7,085 bases of DNA from Bacteroidota bacterium (GCA_023428205.1 JAEYZB010000164.1:1-7085), one strand, 5' to 3'. Positions 1 to 5,311 are shown, counted from the first letter of the stretch. The notes: generated by a model from the letters alone, not told the origin. Made by a program: numbers and translations.

Positions 1-159
1 AAAAAAGAACAACAGCAGCAAGGGCAACAACCGAAACTTTCCAAAGACCAAGCGGAAAAGCTGCTGAATGCGCTGCAAAATGAGGAGCAAAAAACACAGC
101 AAAAAATGCAGAAGCAACAGATGAAGGTGGAAGATGTGAAAATTGAAAAGGACTGGTAA
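1..159 (+). CDS. BatC-like tetratricopeptide-repeat protein, C-terminal end only
   Basis: This frame is open from the window edge to TAA at 157-159 and gives the last 52 residues of a protein whose start lies outside the window. The tail is Gln-rich, then Lys/Glu-rich, with a helix of the form LSKDQAEKLLNALQNEE and a final IEKDW. In Bacteroidota that combination (poly-Gln linker, 'LS..QAE.LL.AL.N.E', terminal KDW) is what I associate with the end of BatC/BatE-type TPR proteins. Those belong to the Bat (Bacteroides aerotolerance) operon, beside von Willebrand factor-A domain membrane proteins. The TPR repeats and any signal peptide are not visible here, so the assignment rests on the tail alone. 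It is on the same strand as serS, 65 nt upstream, but a separate serS promoter seems likely. Confidence 0.65.
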   Translation, partial: KKEQQQQGQQPKLSKDQAEKLLNALQNEEQKTQQKMQKQQMKVEDVKIEKDW

Positions 160-194
160 GGACTTAGCTCCCTATAAAAACCGCACTTGTTTTT

Positions 195-202
195 TAGATT
201 TG
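195..202 (+). promoter_or_regulatory. Candidate Bacteroidota -7 promoter box for serS
   Basis: TAGATTTG matches the Bacteroidota sigma-factor -7 consensus TAnnTTTG exactly and ends 23 nt before the serS ATG. A transcript starting a few bases downstream would have a leader of roughly 16 nt. I see no TTG or TTTG (-33 element) 17-23 nt upstream, so the call rests on one box and its position. Confidence 0.4.
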
Positions 203-224
203 TCCCTCATTACAGAAAAATCCT

Positions 225-1496
225 ATGTTAGAAATACAATTGATTCGTCAAAACCCTGCGTTTGTGAAGGAGCGTTTGGCGGTGAAACATTTTGCAGAAA
301 TCAATCTGGTAGATGAAATTTTGCAAGCCGATGAAGAACGCAGAAATATTCAAAAAGAATTGGACGATATCCGCAATCGTGAAAATGTGATTGCGAAAGA
401 AATTGGCGGGCTTTTCAAAGAAGGAAAGAAAGACGAAGCCGAAGCGAAAAAGACAGAAACGGTAAAATTGAAAGAACAAAGCGCTACGCTTTCTGCCCGT
501 TTTTCTGAATTAGAAAAAACACAACAAGACTTATTGGTTCGTTTGCCGAATTTGCCGAACGAGCTCGTTCCGCAAGGGAAAACAGCAGAAGAAAATGTAG
601 TCGTAAAACAAGTGGGAGAAATCCCAACGCTGCATACAGACGCAAAACCACATTGGGAATTGGGCGAAAAATACGGTTTGTTCGATTTGGAATTGGGCGT
701 GAAAATTACAGGCGCAGGCTTTCCTCTTTATAAAGGCAAAGGCGCAAAATTACAACGCTCACTGATTGCCTTTTTTTTGGATAAAGCGATTGAAGCGGGC
801 TATCAGGAAGTAATTCCGCCACATATGGTGAACGAGGCTTCTGCTTTCGCCACCGGTCAGTTGCCCGATAAAGAAGGGCAAATGTACCACGCCACAGCCG
901 ATAATTTGTATTTGATTCCGACTGCCGAAGTGCCTGTAACAAACATCGTGCGCGATGAAATTTTAGATGAAAAATCCTTGCCACAAAAGTTTGTGGCGTA
1001 TAGCCCGTGTTTCAGACGCGAAGCGGGTTCTTACGGAAAAGATGTGCGTGGTTTGAATCGCGTGCATCAATTCGACAAAGTCGAAATCGTGCAAATTCAG
1101 CATCCGACAAAATCGTATGAAACCTTGGAGCAAATGTGCGCACACGTAGAAAGTTTATTGCAAGCCTTGGAATTGCCGTATCGCATTTTGCGTTTGTGTG
1201 GCGGTGATATGAGTTTCACTTCTGCCCTTACGTATGATTTTGAAGTGTACAGCACCGCACAGCAACGTTGGTTGGAAGTCAGCTCTGTATCTAATTTTGA
1301 AACGTATCAAACCAACCGTTTGAAAACGCGCTACCGCGATGAAAACAAGAAAAACGTTTTATGTCACTCGCTCAATGGAAGCGCACTTGCATTGCCGCGC
1401 ATTGTTGCAGGAATTTTGGAAAATCATCAAACACCTGACGGAATCCGCATTCCAAAAGCGTTGCAAGCGTACACGGGATTTGAGTTGATTAGCTAA
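225..1496 (+). CDS. serS: Seryl-tRNA synthetase, complete
   Basis: SerS charges tRNA-Ser (and tRNA-Sec where present) with serine in the cytoplasm and is a class II aminoacyl-tRNA synthetase. At 423 aa it has the usual bacterial length. The first ~110 residues form the antiparallel coiled-coil arm that grips the tRNA variable arm (Lys/Glu-rich, around residues 30-105), closing with the family's RLPNLPNELVP. The catalytic core follows. Residues 233-235 (TAE) lie in the serine-binding loop. Motif 2 is FRREAGSYGKDVRG near 263-276, with R264/R265/E266. EVSSVSNFETYQTNR is at 351-365. Motif 3, NGSALALPR, is at 384-392, and the protein ends in the typical IRIPKAL region. The ATG start gives the canonical MLEIQLIRQNP N-terminus. 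No frameshift or missing catalytic residue is visible. The gene is convergent with the OsmC-family gene, and a hairpin-plus-T7 repeat just after the stop may act as its terminator. Confidence 0.98.
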   Translation: MLEIQLIRQNPAFVKERLAVKHFAEINLVDEILQADEERRNIQKELDDIRNRENVIAKEIGGLFKEGKKDEAEAKKTETVKLKEQSATLSARFSELEKTQQDLLVRLPNLPNELVPQGKTAEENVVVKQVGEIPTLHTDAKPHWELGEKYGLFDLELGVKITGAGFPLYKGKGAKLQRSLIAFFLDKAIEAGYQEVIPPHMVNEASAFATGQLPDKEGQMYHATADNLYLIPTAEVPVTNIVRDEILDEKSLPQKFVAYSPCFRREAGSYGKDVRGLNRVHQFDKVEIVQIQHPTKSYETLEQMCAHVESLLQALELPYRILRLCGGDMSFTSALTYDFEVYSTAQQRWLEVSSVSNFETYQTNRLKTRYRDENKKNVLCHSLNGSALALPRIVAGILENHQTPDGIRIPKALQAYTGFELIS

Positions 1497-1501
1497 TCCT
1501 C

Positions 1502-1572
1502 CTCGTTTCGGCAGGTGTTATACTGAGCTTTGTCGAAGTGCTCAACGCACCGCGTTTTTTTCACCCATTTAC
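1502..1572 (+). repeat. Dispersed hairpin repeat A, copy 1 (possible serS terminator)
   Basis: These 71 bp match 4180-4250 in the same orientation, with about four substitutions and two compensating single-base indels. The core is CTGAGCTTTGTCGAAGTGC. An imperfect hairpin can form: GGTG at 1514-1517 pairs with CACC at 1548-1551, and TGAGC at 1524-1528 pairs with GCTCA at 1540-1544. It is followed by GCG and seven T. Lying 5 nt beyond the serS stop, it has the shape of an intrinsic terminator for serS, though the stem is interrupted. Its far end covers the stop codon of the convergent OsmC-family gene (1569-1571). It occupies almost the whole intergenic gap. Confidence 0.8.
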
Positions 1573-1949
1573 ACCAAAGCTGTTTCCATCTTAATCGTAC
1601 CGCTCAGAATTTTGTGGACAGGGCACGCATTCGCCACTGCGAGTAAGCGTTTCTTTTCCTCATCGTTCAAATCTCCTGTAAGCGTGATTTTGCGCGAAAA
1701 AATGGACGTGCTTGTTTCCGTATTGATGTCCAAATCAATATCTACTTGCACACTTTCTAAATTCCAATTTTTGCGCTGGGCGTACATCTGAATCGTCATA
1801 CTTGTACACGAAGCCAAAGAAGCAGCTAATAACTCTTTCGGAGAAATTTCCGCATTGTTTTCCTGAGCATTGGTGAACAATTCTTGATCGCGAACCTGAA
1901 TCGCGCTTCTGTATTGTGTTTTCGGGGAAAACGCTGATGCTGTAATCAT
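1569..1949 (-). CDS. OsmC-family (peroxiredoxin-like) protein
   Basis: This 126-aa protein has the size and the two conserved cysteines of the OsmC/Ohr superfamily. C48 lies in the helix KELLAASLASCTSMTIQMYA and C109 in ANACPVHK. In characterised members these cysteines reduce organic hydroperoxides, with the first acting as the peroxidatic residue; many family members have no tested substrate. The short N-terminal strand region and the sequence KITLTGDLNDEEKKRLL point to the general OsmC-like (YhfA-type) branch rather than to Ohr proper. The ATG at 1947-1949 leaves no room for extra conserved sequence upstream. There is no signal peptide, so it is cytoplasmic. It is transcribed leftward, 88 nt downstream of the pirin gene, and may be read from the same transcript. 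Its TAA lies inside repeat A copy 1, so the final codons are at the repeat boundary. Confidence 0.92.
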   Translation of the reverse strand: MITASAFSPKTQYRSAIQVRDQELFTNAQENNAEISPKELLAASLASCTSMTIQMYAQRKNWNLESVQVDIDLDINTETSTSIFSRKITLTGDLNDEEKKRLLAVANACPVHKILSGTIKMETALV

Positions 1950-1981
1950 AATTCTGAGTTTTTAAAGTTTATAAAAAGTTG

Positions 1982-2040
1982 TTGGTTATTCGTTGTTGGA
2001 CTTTCGCTTCGTTCTTCTAATTACTAATAACCAATAACTA
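1982..2040. repeat. Degenerate 7-bp-periodic spacer, with a 9-bp inverted repeat
   Basis: The spacer between the pirin stop and the OsmC-family start can be written as consecutive, mutually similar heptamers. The clearest are CTAATTA, CTAATAA and CCAATAA at 2017-2037, preceded by TTGGTTA, TTCGTTG, TTGGACT and TTCGCTT. In addition, TTGGTTATT (1982-1990) is the exact reverse complement of AATAACCAA (2026-2034), which could form a weak, long-loop stem. The pirin stop codon (2038-2040) is at its edge. It looks like the remnant of a short tandem repeat; a function is not evident. Confidence 0.45.
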
Positions 2041-2916
2041 TTTTGCCAACGGCAATGGAGTATATTCTTTATCATCATTCGGCACTTTCGGAAAACGCTG
2101 TTCTATCCAACGCTGTTTTGCATCTTCAATCCGTTCGCGCGAAGTCGCCACGAAATTCCAATAAATAAAGCGTTCTTCGGGAAACGGTTCGCCACCGAAA
2201 ATGAAAACCGTTGAGTTTTCGAGCATTTCAAATTCGCAGAGCTTACTGTCTTTCGCAACTAAAATACGTTTCGGTTCATACGTATTCCCTTCATCAATTA
2301 CCCCTCCTTCTAAAATGTAAAGCGCGCTTTCACCAAATAAATCTGCCCCTATTTTCACCGTTTGGCGCGAAGTGTTTTTCAATTCCAAAAAATATAATTT
2401 GCTGTAAACAGGTACCGGAGATTTATGTCCGAGCACTTCACCTGCCACCAATTTATAATGAATGCCATCGGCTGTCCATTCCGGCAAATCCTTTTCGTCC
2501 GCGTGATAAAAATTGGGTTCGCATTGTTCCAACTCTTTCGGCAGCGCGACCCAAATTTGTAAGCCGTGCATCGTTTTTTTGCTGTGGCGCAAATACTCCG
2601 GTGTGCGTTCGGAATGAACAATGCCATTTCCCGCAGTCATCCAATTTACTTGATTCGGTTTTATTTCAATCTCCGTCCCCAAACTATCGCGATGCATAAT
2701 ACTTCCCTCAAACAAATACGTGAGCGTAGAAAGCCCGATGTGCGGGTGCGGCAAAACGTCCATATTCTGACGTTCGCTCATTTTCGCAGGACCCATGTGA
2801 TCGATAAACGCAAACGGCCCGACCATACGCTTCGTGCGAAACGGCAACAAGCGCCCCACTAAAAAATTGCCAATGTCGGCAGGACGCTCCTCTATAATAA
2901 GTCCGATATTTGACAT
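2038..2916 (-). CDS. Pirin-family bicupin protein
   Basis: This 292-aa protein is a complete pirin with two cupin domains. The N-terminal domain carries the four metal ligands: H57 and H59 in LPHPHIGLST, and H101 and E103 in NGIVHSERT. These match the iron site of human pirin nearly position for position. Other family hallmarks are GPFAFIDHMGP (33-43), the GLQIWVALP block (118-126) and the C-terminal GGEPFPEE / YWNFVATS region (241-259). Some bacterial pirins have quercetin 2,3-dioxygenase activity, others regulate metabolic enzymes or report redox state, so the precise role cannot be read from sequence. It is cytoplasmic, with no signal peptide. It is the middle gene of a leftward OsmC-pirin-PTPS block, 82 nt from the PTPS stop upstream and 88 nt from the OsmC-family start downstream. 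Confidence 0.95.
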   Translation of the reverse strand: MSNIGLIIEERPADIGNFLVGRLLPFRTKRMVGPFAFIDHMGPAKMSERQNMDVLPHPHIGLSTLTYLFEGSIMHRDSLGTEIEIKPNQVNWMTAGNGIVHSERTPEYLRHSKKTMHGLQIWVALPKELEQCEPNFYHADEKDLPEWTADGIHYKLVAGEVLGHKSPVPVYSKLYFLELKNTSRQTVKIGADLFGESALYILEGGVIDEGNTYEPKRILVAKDSKLCEFEMLENSTVFIFGGEPFPEERFIYWNFVATSRERIEDAKQRWIEQRFPKVPNDDKEYTPLPLAK

Positions 2917-2944
2917 AAATTGAATTTATAACATTGAAAGTACC

Positions 2945-2952
2945 CAAAAATA
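2945..2952 (-). promoter_or_regulatory. Candidate -7 promoter box for the pirin gene
   Basis: Read on the minus strand this is TATTTTTG, an exact match to TAnnTTTG, ending 29 nt before the pirin ATG. No TTG stands at the expected -33 distance; the nearest upstream TTG is only 6 nt away. It suggests that pirin (perhaps with the OsmC-family gene) can be transcribed separately from the PTPS gene. Confidence 0.33.
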
Positions 2953-2998
2953 GAAGAACAACGTTGGCGCTCCTTTTTCACTTTTAGTTATTCGTTTT

Positions 2999-3412
2999 TC
3001 ATTTATCTGCCGGATATTCAAAATAATTCTTTTCCGTTTCCCACAGTTTTATTTTCAAATCATATTTACCGTCCAACTTCACGCGAAGCCAATCGTAAAT
3101 CACAACAATAATATTTTCACCTGTTGGGTTGAGTGTTGCAAACTCCGCGACATCTTTGTTCAAATTTTGATGGTCGAGTTTCTCCAACACTTCATTTTCA
3201 ACCAATTCATTCAACTCGCGCAAATCAATAACATAGCCCGTTTCGGGATTTATTTCGCCCGTGATTTTCACTTCCAACGTATAGTTATGTCCGTGAAAAT
3301 TTTTGTTGGAGCACAAGCCAAACACTTCTTTATTGGTTTCATCGCTCCAATCGCTTCGAAACAAACGGTGCGCGGCATTGAAGGATGCTTTTCGGAAAAC
3401 GGAAACTTTCAT
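2999..3412 (-). CDS. 6-pyruvoyl-tetrahydropterin synthase-family protein (PTPS-II-like spacing)
   Basis: This 137-aa enzyme belongs to the 6-pyruvoyl-tetrahydropterin synthase / QueD family (COG0720), whose members convert 7,8-dihydroneopterin triphosphate to 6-pyruvoyl-tetrahydropterin or to 6-carboxy-tetrahydropterin. The zinc ligands are H15 (in FNAAHRL), H40 and H42 (HGHNY). The probable catalytic cysteine is C34, with D80-H81 (KLDHQNLN) as the Asp-His pair and E125 in LWETEKNY. The spacing is C-x5-HGH (CSNKNFHGHNY). This resembles animal PTPS, which also shares the following GEI.P.TG.V..L..L and LDH.NLD blocks, rather than the C-x3-HGH typical of E. coli-type QueD. A biopterin-type or other pterin role is therefore as likely as queuosine synthesis. 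No folE, queE or sepiapterin reductase gene is in the window. It is the first gene of the leftward block and diverges from Hsp20. Confidence 0.93.
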   Translation of the reverse strand: MKVSVFRKASFNAAHRLFRSDWSDETNKEVFGLCSNKNFHGHNYTLEVKITGEINPETGYVIDLRELNELVENEVLEKLDHQNLNKDVAEFATLNPTGENIIVVIYDWLRVKLDGKYDLKIKLWETEKNYFEYPADK

Positions 3413-3434
3413 CGGGTATGTTTTTTCAGATTAT

Positions 3435-3442
3435 CAAATGTA
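3435..3442 (-). promoter_or_regulatory. Candidate -7 promoter box for the PTPS-family gene
   Basis: On the minus strand this reads TACATTTG, an exact TAnnTTTG match. Its last base is 23 nt from the PTPS start codon, the same distance as the box before serS. I cannot find a -33 TTG at 17-23 nt spacing. Predicted leader length is about 16 nt. Confidence 0.4.
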
Positions 3443-3615
3443 GCTTTTTTCAATTACCGAAAACCTGAAAATTTTGCAGTTAAAATTCGTAAATCAAGAA
3501 AGTTTGTCGCGCCAAAACCTAATGAATACGCCACTTTGTCGGCAAAAATAGATTGGCATTTCGTTTGTAAAATTCCCTGTGAAATCCTTTTTAAAAAATA
3601 AAAAACAGAAAAATT

Positions 3616-4059
3616 ATGAGAACACTAACAGTAAGACCACAAAATGGCAATGTGGCATTTCCTCGCTTCGGAGGTTTCTTGGATAACTTCTTTGAAACTT
3701 CACTTGAAAACAATTTTGAATGGGTGAAAACACCTGTGTTGGTGAACACCCTGGAAACAACCGACAGCTACAAATTAGAAATTGCTGCACCGGGTTTTGA
3801 AAAAGAACAAGTGAAAATCAGCGTAGAGGGCAACCTATTGACGGTCGCGGCTGAAAAAGAAGACATGAAGCTGAATGAAAATGAGAATTATACTCGTAAA
3901 GAGTTCGGCTTTGCATCTTTCAAACGCAGCTTTACTTTACCGAAAACCGTAAACACCGAAAAAATTTCGGCTGAATACAAAAACGGAATCTTGGGATTGA
4001 CACTTCCAAAAATAGAAGAAGCGAAAGCGAAAGGTGCGATTGAAATTAAAATCGGCTAA
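3616..4059 (+). CDS. Hsp20 / alpha-crystallin small heat-shock protein
   Basis: This 147-aa protein is an ATP-independent holdase that binds unfolding proteins in the cytoplasm as an oligomer. The short N-terminal arm (1-39) includes the FGGFLDNFFE aromatic stretch. The alpha-crystallin domain (about 40-133) begins with VNTLETTDSYKLEIAAPGF and ends in the signature NGILGLTLPK (123-132). The C-terminal tail AIEIKIG (141-147) supplies the I-x-I anchor that docks on a neighbouring subunit. Length and order are normal. The ATG is preceded by a strongly A-rich leader (3592-3614), common at highly expressed Bacteroidota genes, without a Shine-Dalgarno site. A possible promoter is TTTG at 3535-3538, a 21-nt gap, then TTCGTTTG at 3560-3567 (one mismatch to TAnnTTTG). 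I saw no clear CIRCE-type operator. It is probably monocistronic and ends at the terminator at 4129-4167. Confidence 0.96.
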   Translation: MRTLTVRPQNGNVAFPRFGGFLDNFFETSLENNFEWVKTPVLVNTLETTDSYKLEIAAPGFEKEQVKISVEGNLLTVAAEKEDMKLNENENYTRKEFGFASFKRSFTLPKTVNTEKISAEYKNGILGLTLPKIEEAKAKGAIEIKIG

Positions 4060-4128
4060 GCCTCTTTTAAATTTCCCCCAAAGAGGGAAAAAGAATTTTT
4101 CGTACTTGGTTTTTTGATTAGAGTACAG

Positions 4129-4167
4129 ACGCCAGAGGAATTCATTTTCCTTTGGCGTTTTGTTTTT
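4129..4167 (+). terminator. Strong intrinsic terminator after Hsp20
   Basis: The arms ACGCCAGAGGAA (4129-4140) and TTCCTTTGGCGT (4147-4158) pair over 12 bp with one G-T wobble around a 6-nt loop, and run into TTTTGTTTTT (4158-4167). This is a textbook rho-independent terminator 70 nt past the Hsp20 stop. A weaker hairpin (TTTCCC 4072-4077 with GGGAAA 4085-4090, then a T5 run) lies between them and may assist. Confidence 0.8.
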
Positions 4168-4179
4168 GTGAAGAACGTG

Positions 4180-4250
4180 CTCATTTCGGCAGGTGTTACA
4201 CTGAGCTTGTCGAAGTGCTCAATGCACCGCATTTTTTTTCACCCATTTAC
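4180..4250 (+). repeat. Dispersed hairpin repeat A, copy 2
   Basis: This is the second copy of the element at 1502-1572, here with the better stem. GGTG at 4192-4195 pairs with CACC at 4225-4228, and CACTGAGC at 4199-4206 pairs with GCTCAATG at 4217-4224 (one mismatch, 3-nt bulge, 10-nt loop). Eight T follow at 4232-4239, then CACCCATTTAC. The core CTGAGCTTGTCGAAGTG is, from memory, a very common dispersed intergenic sequence in many bacterial genomes, often mis-annotated as peptides containing LSLSK or TELVEV. It sits 12 nt after the Hsp20 terminator and directly before the nested inverted repeat at 4257-4331. Confidence 0.8.
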
Positions 4251-4256
4251 TTCTGT

Positions 4257-4331
4257 CGTCATTCCCGCGAAAGCGGGAATCCTGTTCGCAACAATCTCTG
4301 TTTTAAGATTCCCGCTTTCGCGGGAATGACG
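4257..4331. repeat. Nested inverted repeat (dRS3/REP-like), 25-bp perfect arms
   Basis: The left arm 4257-4281 and right arm 4307-4331 are perfect reverse complements, separated by 25 nt. Each arm is itself a hairpin: ATTCCCGC and GCGGGAAT pair around GAAA on the left and TTTC on the right. The element can therefore fold as one long cruciform or as two small hairpins. The ATTCCC...GGGAAT ends resemble the Neisseria dRS3 pattern. Its translation (HSRESGNP ... IPAFAGMT) is a familiar spurious peptide in many annotations. No transposase gene is nearby. It may be a small non-autonomous element or recombination target. Confidence 0.85.
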
Positions 4332-4344
4332 TGTGGGTTTTAAT

Positions 4345-4412
4345 TTTTCACTTCTTACTTGCTCATTTTTTCACCCACTTCTTACCGGCTTATACCTCAC
4401 GACTTACGACTT
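4345..4412. repeat. Degenerate pyrimidine-rich 7-bp-periodic spacer
   Basis: The last part of the 370-nt gene-free stretch contains ACTTCTT twice (4350-4356 and 4377-4383) and an exact tandem ACGACTT x2 (4399-4412), preceded by similar heptamers CTTATAC and CTCACGA. TTTTTTCACCCA at 4366-4377 repeats the tail of repeat A. It resembles the spacer at 1982-2040 in having a 7-bp period but differs in sequence. I see no coding potential or clear regulatory site in it. Confidence 0.4.
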
Positions 4413-4417
4413 TTTAG

Positions 4418-4425
4418 TACGTTTG
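4418..4425 (+). promoter_or_regulatory. Candidate -7 promoter box touching the aminotransferase start
   Basis: TACGTTTG matches TAnnTTTG exactly but ends only 5 nt before the ATG at 4430. If used, transcription would begin at or beside the start codon, giving a leaderless mRNA. No -33 TTG is present at normal spacing. The match may be accidental. Confidence 0.25.
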
Positions 4426-4429
4426 ACCA

Positions 4430-5257
4430 ATGATTTTTTGGCACAACGGCAAATTCTTTTCGGAAGAAGAAAAACAATTCTCAGCACAGGAACGATTGCT
4501 GCGCTATGGAGATGGTTTTTTTGAAAGCATGCTTTCCGTAAATGCCCGGCTACTTTGGGTTGCGGAACATTATGCGCGAATCTCCGTTTCTGCAAAAGTG
4601 TTGCGCATGCAATTACCAAACTATTTTACGCAAGCTTTTTTTACTCGGATTTTAAATGAAATGGTGCAAAAAAACGAGCAGGATAATTTGCGTTTTCGCG
4701 TGGTGGTTTATCGAGCGGGTGAAGGCTTATACGCACCACAAACAAATGAGGCAGGAGTCTTTATTACGTGCTCAGAAGTGATACCCACAAATAGTTTGAG
4801 TATAATAGACAACATGACCATTTATTCTGAAAACAAAAAAGCACTGGGTAATTTAGCGAATATAAAGTCGTGTAATGCGCTATTGTATGTTTTGGCTTCG
4901 CTCTACGCCAAAGAAAATAACGCACAAGAAGCGGTAATCCTGAATACTGAAAATAACCTCTGCGAAGCAATCAGCGCCAATATTTTCATTATCAAAAATG
5001 AACAGCTTATCACACCGCCATTAAGTGCCGGTTGTGTAGCAGGAGTGGTTCGTTCCAAAATTCTTGAAAATCGGGATGTGCAGGAGAACACTATTTCGGT
5101 GGAAGATTTACGCGAAGCGGAAGCCGTTTTTCTCACAAATGTTTCCAAGGGAATACAAGCCGTTCGGGCAATTGACGACAAACGCTATGATATTGAACCG
5201 ATAAAAAAAGTGTATGCCGATTATCAAAAAACCGTAGAGGCGGCCATCGGTTATTGA
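4430..5257 (+). CDS. Class IV PLP-dependent aminotransferase (BCAT/PabC superfamily)
   Basis: This 275-aa protein is a fold-type IV PLP enzyme. K146 in NLANIKSCNAL is the expected Schiff-base lysine. E179 in NLCEAISANIF binds the pyridine nitrogen, and R50 in EHYARISVSAKVL fits the family's phosphate-contacting arginine. The N-terminal RYGDGFFES (25-33) and the TPPLSAGCVAGVVR loop (195-208) are typical. The C-terminal LREAEAVFLTNVSKGIQAV (227-245) is characteristic of the superfamily. Members include branched-chain aminotransferase, D-amino-acid aminotransferase and 4-amino-4-deoxychorismate lyase (PabC). The length and the TNVSKGI region fit the short PabC-like Bacteroidota group, but sequence alone does not settle the substrate. 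There is no pabAB or ilv gene next to it. Start choice: the ATG begins the usual first strand (MIFWHNGKFF), and no earlier in-frame extension looks conserved. Confidence 0.92.
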   Translation: MIFWHNGKFFSEEEKQFSAQERLLRYGDGFFESMLSVNARLLWVAEHYARISVSAKVLRMQLPNYFTQAFFTRILNEMVQKNEQDNLRFRVVVYRAGEGLYAPQTNEAGVFITCSEVIPTNSLSIIDNMTIYSENKKALGNLANIKSCNALLYVLASLYAKENNAQEAVILNTENNLCEAISANIFIIKNEQLITPPLSAGCVAGVVRSKILENRDVQENTISVEDLREAEAVFLTNVSKGIQAVRAIDDKRYDIEPIKKVYADYQKTVEAAIGY

Positions 5258-5311
5258 TTGTTAAGCGCGGCACACTATTCCTACCAGTCTTTCGTTTTAG
5301 GGTTTTTATTA

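Noticed and set aside
771..778. Run of eight T in serS as a possible frameshift or slippage site
   Set aside because: The reading frame is intact and conserved on both sides, and no alternative frame product is supported.
706..1145. Antisense ORFs of 92 and 60 aa within serS
   Set aside because: They are shadows of an intact, highly conserved seryl-tRNA synthetase.
1982..2034. 9-bp inverted repeat (TTGGTTATT / AATAACCAA) as the pirin terminator
   Set aside because: The stem is AT-rich, has a 35-nt loop and is not followed by a T-run on the minus strand. It is better explained by the heptamer-like spacer sequence.
2211..2699. 162-aa ORF on + opposite the pirin gene
   Set aside because: It lies entirely antisense to a well-conserved pirin, shows no domain, and has the composition of a shadow frame.
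3167..3601. 144-aa ORF on + antisense to the PTPS gene and running to the Hsp20 leader
   Set aside because: Most of it is the complement of PTPS-coding sequence. The remainder is AT-rich promoter DNA, with no recognisable motif or start context.
1569..4059. OsmC, pirin, PTPS and Hsp20 as a novel stress-defence system
   Set aside because: Gaps of 80-200 nt, separate promoter boxes and the divergent orientation of Hsp20 argue for independent genes. The families are common and usually unlinked.
4152..4343. Small + strand ORF (63 aa), with an overlapping 71-aa ORF at 4114-4329, in the gene-free stretch
   Set aside because: Both are translations of the Hsp20 terminator, repeat A and the nested inverted repeat. 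The peptide pieces TELVEV, HSRESGNP and IPAFAGMT are typical repeat-derived artefacts, not a protein family.
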